The notes under the pieces were generated by a model. It was given only the letters and a program-made list of their open reading frames with translations, did not search any database and was not told the DNA's origin. DNA of 6,799 nt from Acidobacteriota bacterium (GTDB taxonomy: Bacteria; Acidobacteriota; Terriglobia; Terriglobales; Acidobacteriaceae). Where the stretch lies: positions 1 to 6,799 of the forward strand of contig JAKCDN010000170.1 of the NCBI GenBank assembly GCA_021841795.1, given 5' to 3'. The position numbers and the translations under genes were made by a program. Of this stretch, positions 1 through 6,082 are shown one piece after another; position 1 is the first letter of the stretch; each line of letters opens with the position of its first letter.

Positions 1-103
1 CTGGGCCGGGCGAAGCGGGCCGCGGCTCGCACGCGAGGTTGAGCAGTTCCTCGGGCCACTCATCGGGAATAGGAGAGAGGGCCGGGATGTGCGCGGAGGC
101 CAT
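1..103 (-). CDS. 5' end of an unidentified leftward gene (partial)
   Basis: An open frame on the minus strand starts at ATG (101-103) and stays open to the left edge, giving 34 residues that begin MASAHIPALSPIPDEWPEEL. A GGGAA stretch lies just upstream as a modest ribosome binding site, and the upstream DNA turns AT-rich at once, as expected at a gene start. The visible peptide is Pro/Glu-rich, with no signal peptide or membrane segment. I do not recognise the family, and 34 residues are too few to assign one. It is transcribed divergently from the small gene at 306-461. The main doubt is whether the frame is real, since only its first 100 bases are visible. Confidence 0.5.
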   Translation of the reverse strand, partial: MASAHIPALSPIPDEWPEELLNLACEPRPASPGP

Positions 104-108
104 TGGTT

Positions 109-136
109 CCCATTTTCGCTTTTTATTCCCCATTTT
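109..136. repeat. Short direct repeat, 20-bp period
   Basis: CCCATTTT occurs at 109-116 and again at 129-136. Read on the minus strand this gives two near-identical units, GCAAAATGGGGAA and GCGAAAATGGGAA. The copy nearer the leftward gene covers its presumed ribosome binding site. The 20-bp spacing is close to two helical turns, so a paired protein-binding site or a small tandem duplication are both possible. Function is unknown. Confidence 0.45.
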
Positions 137-144
137 GCAATAAA

Positions 145-171
145 GAAGTAGGCTCTGCTCACAAATGTCAA
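145..171 (-). promoter_or_regulatory. Possible sigma-70 promoter for the leftward gene
   Basis: The minus strand carries a perfect TTGACA at 166-171. The -10 is poor: the options are CTTCTT at 17 bp or TACTTC at 15 bp. The position, 40-70 bp upstream of the leftward ATG in AT-rich DNA, fits a promoter. The weak -10 keeps confidence low. Confidence 0.3.
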
Positions 172-202
172 GGCAACTGTTGTGCCAGAAAGGCAGCGGG
201 GG

Positions 203-232
203 TTAACCTTAGGCGAGTTCAATTCGTCTAAT
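203..232 (+). promoter_or_regulatory. Possible promoter for the small Cys-rich membrane gene
   Basis: TTAACC (203-208, 4 of 6 to the -35 consensus) is followed by an 18-bp spacer and TCTAAT (227-232, 5 of 6 to the -10 consensus). This would start transcription near 239 and leave a leader of about 65 nt before the ATG at 306. A dyad at 217-237 covers the -10 box. The assignment is by eye only. Confidence 0.4.
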
Positions 233-237
233 CGAAC
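217..237. promoter_or_regulatory. Imperfect palindrome over the -10 box, operator-like
   Basis: GTTCAATT (217-224) and AATCGAAC (230-237) form an inverted repeat matching at 7 of 8 positions, separated by 5 nt. It overlaps the presumed -10 box (227-232), which is where a repressor operator would sit. No regulator gene is visible in the window to pair with it. Confidence 0.4.
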
Positions 238-250
238 AAAAGCGTTTGTT
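235..250. promoter_or_regulatory. Inverted repeat AACAAA-4-TTTGTT
   Basis: A perfect 6-bp inverted repeat (235-240 and 245-250) with a 4-nt centre lies at or just after the expected transcription start and shares three bases with the preceding dyad. The AT-rich arms make a protein-binding site more likely than a stable RNA hairpin. Confidence 0.35.
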
Positions 251-285
251 TGTTGAAGAGCCTAATATTCCGCAAAGGACCCGAT

Positions 286-298
286 CGTTCCGGGAACG
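286..298 (+). promoter_or_regulatory. Palindrome CGTTCC-G-GGAACG just before the small ORF
   Basis: This is a perfect 6-bp inverted repeat around one central base. Its right arm includes the only purine-rich, Shine-Dalgarno-like stretch (GGGAA, 292-296) upstream of the ATG at 306. As RNA it could mask the ribosome site, although a one-base loop would force the inner pairs to open. As DNA it could be a binding site. Confidence 0.35.
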
Positions 299-305
299 GT
301 GACCG

Positions 306-461
306 ATGATGCAGGAAATCACGCATTGGCTCACGGAGAACGAAAGCGTTCTTGCCGTGCTGGTGACGGTGGGCGTAGCGGTGCTGCTGGTGTGCTGTCT
401 GGGCTGCACCCGCTGCGGCTGCCGCGAGAAGGATGAATTGTTCCACCGGCACGACACCTAA
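306..461 (+). CDS. Small single-pass membrane protein with juxtamembrane cysteine cluster (51 aa)
   Basis: The frame begins with tandem ATG codons (306 and 309), has an in-frame stop at 300-302 directly upstream, and ends in TAA at 459-461. The N-terminus (1-14) is polar and acidic. Residues 15-33 are a hydrophobic membrane helix rich in Val, Leu and Ala. Cysteines follow at 30, 31, 34, 37 and 39, with CxxC pairs 31/34 and 34/37. The tail (40-51) is charged and contains HRH at 47-49. By the positive-inside rule (R36, R40, K42) the tail is probably cytoplasmic. The stop lies 6 bp from the end of the convergent peptidase gene, so the frame fills the gap precisely. I do not recognise a family. 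Metal or haem binding, disulfide exchange or acylation are guesses. The opposite strand is also open here, but its product is a low-complexity Ser/Arg-rich sequence. Shine-Dalgarno support is weak. Confidence 0.6.
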   Translation: MMQEITHWLTENESVLAVLVTVGVAVLLVCCLGCTRCGCREKDELFHRHDT

Positions 462-467
462 GGACGA

Positions 468-2726
468 CTAATTGCCGCCCGAATCAGCCGGCAGCGGCTT
501 CAGCAGGTACATCTCAAACTGCGCCAGGATGCGGTTGTAGAGGCTGGTGCGGACGTCGGGGCCCTCGATGGAGTGGGTCTTGCGGGGGTAGATCTGGAGA
601 TCGTAGGGGATTCCCGCCTCAAGCAGCTTCTGCACAAACTGAACGGTGTTTTCGATGTGCACGTTGTCGTCGCCGGTACCGTGCGCGATGAGCAGGCGAC
701 CGTGTAACTGCGCGGCCGAGTTGACGACGGAAAAGCTGCGATAGGAATCTGCATTCTGAGAGGGCAGGCCGAGATAGCGCTCGGTATAGATGGAATCGTA
801 GTCGCGCCAATCGGTGACGGGCGCCACGGCCACGCCGGCGCGGAAGCGGTTGGAGTGCGTGAGCGCATAGAGAGTGAAGCTACCGCCCCAGCTCCAGCCC
901 CACCAGCCGACGCGGCGGGAATCGAGCTGCGGATAGCGGGCGAGTGCGGCATCGAGAACGGTGAGCTGATCTTCAAGCTGGACGGGACCGAAGTTACGAT
1001 AGGCGGCCTGAGCGAAGGCGCGCCCGCGACCGCCCATGCCGCGATTGTCGGCGCGGAGAACGGCGAAGCCGTGCTCCACAAGGACGTTGTCGAAGAGCAG
1101 GTCTCCGTCCCAGCGGTTCACGACCTCCTGGGCATGGGGCCCTCCGTAGGGATTGAGGATGAGGGGAACGGAAGCGGGATCGGTTGCCCCGGCGGGCAGC
1201 AGCAGCGTGGCGTAAAGCGTGGTTCCATCGTGCGCCTTGACCTCAAGCTGCCGCGGCGCCTGCAGGCGGTAGCGGTCAAGCACGCGGGTCTGCCAGAAGA
1301 CGCGGCAGCCTGTGTCGGAGGGCGGTCCTGACTGAAGAGGGCAAAGGCGAACCAGCGGCGTCGTTGCGCGCGTAGAGTAGGTATCGACGAAGGTGTTGCC
1401 GCCGGGGGAAAAGGATGCGTCGTGCGAGCCCGCGCCGGCGCTGAGCTGCCGGCGTTCCGCTTTAAAGTTCACCTGCCACACCTGCTGCTCAAGCGGATTG
1501 CCCTCATTGGAGGCGTAGGTGACGAGCCGGCGATCAGGATCGACGGTGTAGACGGCGCTTACATCGAAGTTGCCGGACGTAAGCTGCCGGTCGAGCCGGG
1601 CTTCGCCGGCGAGAGGCCTGGCCTGGCTGTAGCTGTAGAGGTAGATGTGGGCATTGCCGTCGTTCCAACTGGTGAGGACGATGGCGCCACCGCCGACCGA
1701 TACGTCGTAGTCGTCATCGACGAACTTCCGGTCATCGATTTCCAGCATTTTGCGCGCATGGCCGCCGTCGGCGCCGGCGAAGAAGATGGCGCGATGCCTG
1801 TGGTCGCGGCTGACAGCCTCAATCCAGACGGTGCTGCGATTGACCCAGCCAAAGCGGGGGATGTAGTCGCCTGCACCGAGGGGAATGTCGATCCAGGTGG
1901 TGGGGCCCCCTGTGGCGCCGACCACGCCGACGCGCACCGCGGGGTTTGCGTCGCCGGGCTGGGGATAGCGCTGCCACTCGACCTGGGCATGATCAGGAAT
2001 CCAGTCAGTGAGGGGATACTGCGGCACGGCGGACTCGTTTGACTGCAGGAAGAGAATGTTCCTGGAGTCGGGGGACCAGAAGTAGTTACTCCGGACTTCG
2101 AGCTCTTCTTCGTAGACCCAGTCGACGGCGCCGTTGAGGACAGCATCCGGAGCGCCGGCCGGTGGACTGGACGCGGGGGCAAGCGCGAGCACGGGCGAGC
2201 CAGGGTCACGAAGACGAATAACGGCGATGCCGTGGTTGCGGATAAAGGAGATGGAAGAGCCGTCGGGCGAGAACTTGGGGTCGTTGCCGGACGCAGAGCC
2301 GGTATCGACAATCTGCCGGCCGGCGCCGCTGCGCACGTCATAGAGCCAGAGGCGGCCAGAGGCGTCGAAGAGGATGTGCTGAGAGTCGGGCGCCCACAGA
2401 TACCCGGCCATGCTGTAACGTTCACGATGATCGCGATCCTGCTCCGAGCCATCGGTGCTTTGGAAGGAGTTCATCCTGGCGGCGCTTACCAGGACCTGGG
2501 CGTTGCCAGTGCCGGGATCAACATCCATCAACTGGCCGCCGTCGAAATAGGTGAGATGTCTTCCGTCGGGGGACCAGCTGAGTTGATCGGAGGGCGTGGG
2601 AACGAGCGGACCGTGGGCGAAGATGGCTTCAACGGTGAGCGGCTGCTGCCCGGTGGCGGCAAGCGGACAGAAGGCGAGAACCAAAAGAACAAGGGTAAAG
2701 GGTAAGAAGGCCGCGGTTCGCGCCAA
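468..2726 (-). CDS. Secreted dipeptidyl-peptidase-IV-like serine peptidase (S9 family, 752 aa)
   Basis: The protein is a prolyl-oligopeptidase-clan enzyme expected to release Xaa-Pro (or Xaa-Ala) dipeptides from peptide N-termini. Residues 1-26 form a signal peptide (hydrophobic core 8-20), so it is likely periplasmic or exported; LAFC is not a good lipobox. Residues about 45-480 carry blade-like repeats with WSPD/WAPD/FSPDG motifs, the DPPIV beta-propeller. YEEE at 205-208 matches the double-Glu motif that binds the substrate amino terminus in DPPIV. The C-terminal alpha/beta hydrolase domain (about 490-745) has Tyr527 in NPYGGP (oxyanion), nucleophile Ser612 in GWSWGGS, Asp686 in HGTGDDNVH and His718 in KTHS, so the triad is complete. 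The length is usual for the family. The start is TTG at 2726, set by a perfect AGGAGG 8 nt upstream; there is no better ATG. Monocistronic, between convergent and divergent neighbours. The family is firm; strict proline specificity is inferred. Confidence 0.95.
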   Translation of the reverse strand: MARTAAFLPFTLVLLVLAFCPLAATGQQPLTVEAIFAHGPLVPTPSDQLSWSPDGRHLTYFDGGQLMDVDPGTGNAQVLVSAARMNSFQSTDGSEQDRDHRERYSMAGYLWAPDSQHILFDASGRLWLYDVRSGAGRQIVDTGSASGNDPKFSPDGSSISFIRNHGIAVIRLRDPGSPVLALAPASSPPAGAPDAVLNGAVDWVYEEELEVRSNYFWSPDSRNILFLQSNESAVPQYPLTDWIPDHAQVEWQRYPQPGDANPAVRVGVVGATGGPTTWIDIPLGAGDYIPRFGWVNRSTVWIEAVSRDHRHRAIFFAGADGGHARKMLEIDDRKFVDDDYDVSVGGGAIVLTSWNDGNAHIYLYSYSQARPLAGEARLDRQLTSGNFDVSAVYTVDPDRRLVTYASNEGNPLEQQVWQVNFKAERRQLSAGAGSHDASFSPGGNTFVDTYSTRATTPLVRLCPLQSGPPSDTGCRVFWQTRVLDRYRLQAPRQLEVKAHDGTTLYATLLLPAGATDPASVPLILNPYGGPHAQEVVNRWDGDLLFDNVLVEHGFAVLRADNRGMGGRGRAFAQAAYRNFGPVQLEDQLTVLDAALARYPQLDSRRVGWWGWSWGGSFTLYALTHSNRFRAGVAVAPVTDWRDYDSIYTERYLGLPSQNADSYRSFSVVNSAAQLHGRLLIAHGTGDDNVHIENTVQFVQKLLEAGIPYDLQIYPRKTHSIEGPDVRTSLYNRILAQFEMYLLKPLPADSGGN

Positions 2727-2734
2727 AAAGAGTT

Positions 2735-2740
2735 CCTCCT
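2735..2740 (-). promoter_or_regulatory. Perfect AGGAGG ribosome binding site fixing a TTG start
   Basis: Minus-strand AGGAGG is followed by an 8-nt spacer and TTG (2724-2726). The next codons give a typical signal peptide, so the rare start codon is well supported. It is the strongest Shine-Dalgarno sequence in the window. Confidence 0.85.
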
Positions 2741-2804
2741 CAAGGGGGATTCGGGCGAGCGATGGATGCAGGAGCGGACTGCCCGCAAAGGCAAGCGCAA
2801 GAGC

Positions 2805-2842
2805 TTTGCAATGAGTTTAAATCAACGCTGCAATTTGATTGC
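2805..2842 (+). promoter_or_regulatory. Probable divergent promoter region with dyad upstream of the DUF2252 gene
   Basis: The 2741-2875 spacer separates the peptidase (leftward) from the DUF2252 gene (rightward). Its AT-rich core has a weak rightward promoter, TTTGCA (2805-2810), an 18-bp spacer and TGCAAT (2829-2834). A perfect dyad GCAAT-TTG-ATTGC (2830-2842) overlaps this -10. TTTAAA at 2816-2821 reads the same on both strands and could serve as a -10 in either direction, but I find no good leftward -35. Assigned by eye. Confidence 0.3.
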
Positions 2843-2875
2843 GTGCCTGAGGCCGGCGGTGTATGGTGCGGGGAT

Positions 2876-4183
2876 ATGCACTGGACAACCCCGGAAGAAC
2901 GCCGCGCACTAGGGCAGGCGCGGCGCAAGCAGGTGAAGCGCCACGAACACGCGACGTGCGAGCTGAAAGCGCGGCAGATCAGCGCGTTGGCGCTGGTGGA
3001 GCGATCGATGCGCGGACGCGTGCCGGCGCTGATTGCAATGAAGTACCGGCTGATGGCGGAGTCGTCCTTTGCGTACTTTCGCGGGGCGGCACCGGTGATG
3101 GCAGCGGACCTGGCGCAGATGCCGAACACGGGGATTGTGTGCCAACTGTGCGGCGACGCACATGTGCGCAATCTGGGTGCCTTTGCGGCTCCGGACGGAC
3201 GACTGGTCTTCGACATCAACGACTTCGATGAGACGATTCGGGGGCCGTTCGAGTGGGACCTGAAACGCATGGCGGCTTCGCTGGCGCTGGCGGGACGGGC
3301 GGCAGGACACAAAGACAGCGCGGCGCAGCGAGCGGCGGTGGCATGCGTCGAGCGCTACGCGGCGCAGATGCGCTCATTTTCCGGAATGCCGCAGCTCGAA
3401 GTGAACCGGTTCCAGGTGCACCGGCTGGGCCTGGCAAGGCCGGTGCACCTGGCACTGACGAAGGCGGAACGGGCCACGCCGCAGCATACGCTGGAGCAAC
3501 TGACCGAGCCGACGCCGCGACGGGCGGGAGCCTCACGACGCTTCAGGGAGATGAGGCCGATGCTCACGCGGGTGACGGGATCGCGCGCGGCGGCTGTCGT
3601 GGCTGCACTGGGGCCTTACCGCGAGATGCTGGAGCCGCAGCGGCAGCATCTGCTGGGGTTTTACCGGCCGTTGGATGTGGCTTTCAAGGTGGTCGGCACG
3701 GGATCAGTGGGAATGCGCGATTATTGCATCTACCTCGAAGGCAACGGGCCGGGAGATGCGCTGTTTTTACAGATGAAGGAAGAGCCGGCATCGGCCTACG
3801 GGCCGTATTTGCCGGATGCGCATCCGCCGGCGCACAACGGGCAGCGCGTGGTTCAGGGGCAGCGCTTCATGCAGGTCCAGACCGATCCGTTCCTGGGCTG
3901 GACGCACATGGGAGGGCGGCAGTACCTGGTGCGGCAATTGAACGATCATAAAGGCTCAATTGAGATTGAGGATCTGGCCGGCGAGAATCTGAGGGCCTAC
4001 GGCGAGGTATGCGGCGAATTGCTGGCGCGGGGCCACGGACGTTCGGGGGATCCACAGGTGATTGCGGGATATATCGGCTCGGGGAGCGGGTTTGCCGAAG
4101 CGATTGCTGCATTTGGCATGGCCTACGCGGACCGGACGGTGAAGGACTGGGAACAGTTGAAGCGTTCAGGGAAGGCGAAGTAG
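2876..4183 (+). CDS. DUF2252 family protein, kinase/phosphotransferase-like motifs (435 aa)
   Basis: The sequence matches the bacterial DUF2252 family (COG4320) throughout: FRG (69-71), CGDAHVRN (92-99), DINDFDE (113-119), WDLKR (127-131), VGTGSVG (273-279), LQMKE with Lys301, ARGHGRSGD (384-392) and YADRTVKDW near the C-terminus (417-425). No biochemical role is established. GDAHxxN followed by DxDFDE resembles the catalytic loop and metal site of aminoglycoside-phosphotransferase-like kinases, and GTGSVG plus Lys301 resembles a glycine-rich loop and its lysine, so ATP-dependent phosphotransfer is a reasonable inference. No signal peptide or membrane segment; probably cytoplasmic. I chose ATG 2876. 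An upstream ATG at 2762 would add 38 residues with no family resemblance that cross the presumed promoter. Shine-Dalgarno support at 2876 is poor (GGGG only 2 nt away), so the start is less certain than the family. Divergent from the peptidase, convergent with the membrane protein gene. Confidence 0.92.
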   Translation: MHWTTPEERRALGQARRKQVKRHEHATCELKARQISALALVERSMRGRVPALIAMKYRLMAESSFAYFRGAAPVMAADLAQMPNTGIVCQLCGDAHVRNLGAFAAPDGRLVFDINDFDETIRGPFEWDLKRMAASLALAGRAAGHKDSAAQRAAVACVERYAAQMRSFSGMPQLEVNRFQVHRLGLARPVHLALTKAERATPQHTLEQLTEPTPRRAGASRRFREMRPMLTRVTGSRAAAVVAALGPYREMLEPQRQHLLGFYRPLDVAFKVVGTGSVGMRDYCIYLEGNGPGDALFLQMKEEPASAYGPYLPDAHPPAHNGQRVVQGQRFMQVQTDPFLGWTHMGGRQYLVRQLNDHKGSIEIEDLAGENLRAYGEVCGELLARGHGRSGDPQVIAGYIGSGSGFAEAIAAFGMAYADRTVKDWEQLKRSGKAK

Positions 4184-4210
4184 CCGGCTGCAGGGGTCGG
4201 CAGCAGCCGG
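4184..4210. terminator. GC-rich hairpin between convergent genes
   Basis: CCGGCTGC (4184-4191) begins directly after the DUF2252 stop codon and pairs perfectly with GCAGCCGG (4203-4210) over an 11-nt loop. No T-run follows, so it is not a classical intrinsic terminator. Its place in the 81-bp gap between two converging genes suggests transcript-end formation or 3'-end protection. CAGCCGG recurs at 4253-4259, just before the other gene's stop. Confidence 0.45.
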
Positions 4211-4264
4211 TGAAGAGGCCCGCGCCGCCGACGCGCGCGATTCCCTGCTTGCCAGCCGGGCCAC

Positions 4265-6082
4265 CTAACGCCGGTAGACGGCGTATCCGCGCAGACGCGC
4301 AGCCGGCTGGAACTCCTGCAAGAGGAGCTGCATCAGGGCATCGCGGTCGGGCGTGGGATCGCCGATGGTCTGAACGTCGGTTTTGACGATGAGCCAGTGG
4401 ATATTGCGGGTGCGGACGAGGGCAGCGATCCGGGAAGGCGGGTAGGGATCGATGGTGGGATCAAAGAAGGGCACGGGGAACTGCGGCGCGCGTCCGGTGG
4501 CGAAGTAAAACGGCTCTTCGCCAGGGATGAGGAGGATCCCGTCGTTGAAGGGGATCTGAAGGCGTGCGTAGCGCAGGAGCTCGTCGATTTCAGGGATGTA
4601 AGGGCCCGGCGTGGCAAGACCGGCAAGAGCCGGAAACGCGGAATGCGCAGGGGGGACGTCGGGCAGGTTCGCGTAGGAGAGGCGTTCCTCGCTGAAGGTG
4701 TAGGAGCATCCGCAGACGAGAAGCACGAGGGAGATGGATGCAGCGACGAGGGGCGCGAAGGAGCGAGCGACGCCGGCGCGGGCGGCGAGCATACCGAGAC
4801 AGGCAAGCAGATCGGCAAGGAGCAGAGTGAGCAGCGGCCAGATGCCATAGGTGGATCCCCAGAGCTGCTGCGACATGAAGGCGCCGTGAATGGCGGCAAG
4901 AAGAAGCAAAGGCGTGAAGGCGCGCAGAGACGGCTTGCGCCGCAGACCGTAGAGATTAACCAGAGCCAGTGCGGCCGCCAGCAAGAGCGCGAGGGGCCAC
5001 AGGACAAGGAGCGCGTCACCGCGATCTTCAGCGTCTGCGTAAAGCTGGAGAGAGGCCAGCGTGAACAGGAACGGAGCGGCAAGCAGCAGAAAGGCGACGA
5101 TCTGGATCCAGAGGGGTTGCGTCTCCGCGAGCGCTGGGTGAAGAGATGCGCGACGATGATGGGACAGTTGGCTCCAACGGAGCAGGATGAGCGCGGCGGC
5201 GACGGAGGGCACGGTCCAGAGGAGAGTGGGATCGCTGTAGACGCCGAGCATGGGAGTGAAACCGGGCATGCGGCGCTGGCCGGCGTACTGGATGGTCCAG
5301 TGGATGTAGTTCGCGAGGCCGGCGGTCGATTGGATTACGAGCACTGCGGCAAGAAGCGCGGCACAAACGCCGGCAAGATAGGCGAGGAGACTGCGGGTCT
5401 CCGCTGCAAGCAGAGAAGATTGCCCACGCAGGAGAAAAAGGACGCAGAGCACAGCGACTACGGCAGTGAAGAGAAAGGGCAGACCCATGTTCTGCTTGTA
5501 GAAGACCGGCACGCAGGCCAGTGCGCCAGCGGTGAAAGCAAAAGAGAGGCTTTTTTTGCGATCGAGCTGGGTGAAGGCCCAAACGGCGACGACGAGCCAG
5601 AAGCCGCAGTCGCAGTCGTATTCAGGATTGGGAACGATGCAGTAGACGCCCAGGAAGGCCAAAGGAGCGGCAAGGAGCAAGGCCACGATCCACGCAGCGG
5701 CGATGCGGTCGCGCAGGAGGGCCAGGGAAGTGCGCCAAGCAACGACGGCGCCGAGGCCGCTGACGATGGCGGCGTAGAGGTCGTGGTGAAAGATGACGCG
5801 CCCGGTGAGACGGATTATTGCGGCCTGGACAAGGAAGGTGAGCGGGGCATGCGGGAGCGGGAAGTCACGGTAAGGCACCTGGCCGAGGGCGATGCGCTCC
5901 GCCGTATTGAGGATATAGCTGAGGTCGAAGAGAGCAGCCACGTGGGTGCTCTGCCAGAGGGTTACGGCCGCAGTGGCGACGAAGAGCGAGGCGGCTGCGA
6001 GCCAGTCGCGCAGAGCCCAGCGTAGGTCATTGGGATGAGGTATTGCGGGAGGTTTTTGCGGCGCTGCGCTTTGAATTACCAT
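4265..6082 (-). CDS. Polytopic membrane protein, probable GT-C (GT39-like) glycosyltransferase (605 aa)
   Basis: This is an integral membrane protein with roughly 11-13 hydrophobic helices between residues 27 and 458 (for example 27-44, 104-122, 128-150, 201-219, 232-252, 325-347, 356-378, 412-433, 441-458) and a soluble C-terminal part of about 145 residues. After the first helix, a loop carries FDLSYILNTAERIALG and then VPYRDF...PHAPLTFL (69-84). That arrangement is typical of GT-C enzymes, where a loop Asp (here perhaps Asp53) is catalytic and the donor is a polyprenyl-phosphate sugar. A sugar transfer to lipid, polysaccharide or protein on the outer face of the membrane is inferred; donor and acceptor are unknown. 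An odd Cys/Asp cluster YDCDC lies at 155-159. Start: ATG 6082 overlaps the upstream gene's stop by 7 nt, implying translational coupling. An earlier ATG at 6163 would add 27 Arg-rich residues inside that gene and is unlikely. The family call is moderate. Confidence 0.85.
   Translation of the reverse strand: MVIQSAAPQKPPAIPHPNDLRWALRDWLAAASLFVATAAVTLWQSTHVAALFDLSYILNTAERIALGQVPYRDFPLPHAPLTFLVQAAIIRLTGRVIFHHDLYAAIVSGLGAVVAWRTSLALLRDRIAAAWIVALLLAAPLAFLGVYCIVPNPEYDCDCGFWLVVAVWAFTQLDRKKSLSFAFTAGALACVPVFYKQNMGLPFLFTAVVAVLCVLFLLRGQSSLLAAETRSLLAYLAGVCAALLAAVLVIQSTAGLANYIHWTIQYAGQRRMPGFTPMLGVYSDPTLLWTVPSVAAALILLRWSQLSHHRRASLHPALAETQPLWIQIVAFLLLAAPFLFTLASLQLYADAEDRGDALLVLWPLALLLAAALALVNLYGLRRKPSLRAFTPLLLLAAIHGAFMSQQLWGSTYGIWPLLTLLLADLLACLGMLAARAGVARSFAPLVAASISLVLLVCGCSYTFSEERLSYANLPDVPPAHSAFPALAGLATPGPYIPEIDELLRYARLQIPFNDGILLIPGEEPFYFATGRAPQFPVPFFDPTIDPYPPSRIAALVRTRNIHWLIVKTDVQTIGDPTPDRDALMQLLLQEFQPAARLRGYAVYRR

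Noticed and set aside
17..23. A lipobox in the peptidase signal peptide (LAFC, residues 17-20; given here as residue positions of that protein).
   Set aside because: Phe precedes the Cys, where Gly, Ala or Ser is expected, so an ordinary signal peptide cleaved after about residue 26 is more likely.
209..457. Minus-strand frames opposite the small Cys-rich gene.
   Set aside because: The products are Ser/Arg/His-rich low-complexity sequences, and one would run into the promoter-like region. The plus frame has a clear membrane helix and fits the gene spacing better.
855..2042. Plus-strand frames at 855-1331 and 1422-2042 opposite the peptidase.
   Set aside because: The minus strand has an unbroken S9 peptidase with complete catalytic motifs. 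These frames have no recognisable features or ribosome sites.
2762..2875. Upstream ATG extension of the DUF2252 gene by 38 residues.
   Set aside because: The extra residues show no family resemblance and lie across the AT-rich promoter-like spacer. Family-like sequence begins right after ATG 2876.
4397..6025. A 542-codon plus-strand open frame opposite the glycosyltransferase-like gene.
   Set aside because: Its product is Gly/Glu/Arg-rich without domain or membrane features. The opposite strand encodes a coherent multi-helix membrane protein, and long antisense frames are expected in GC-rich genes.
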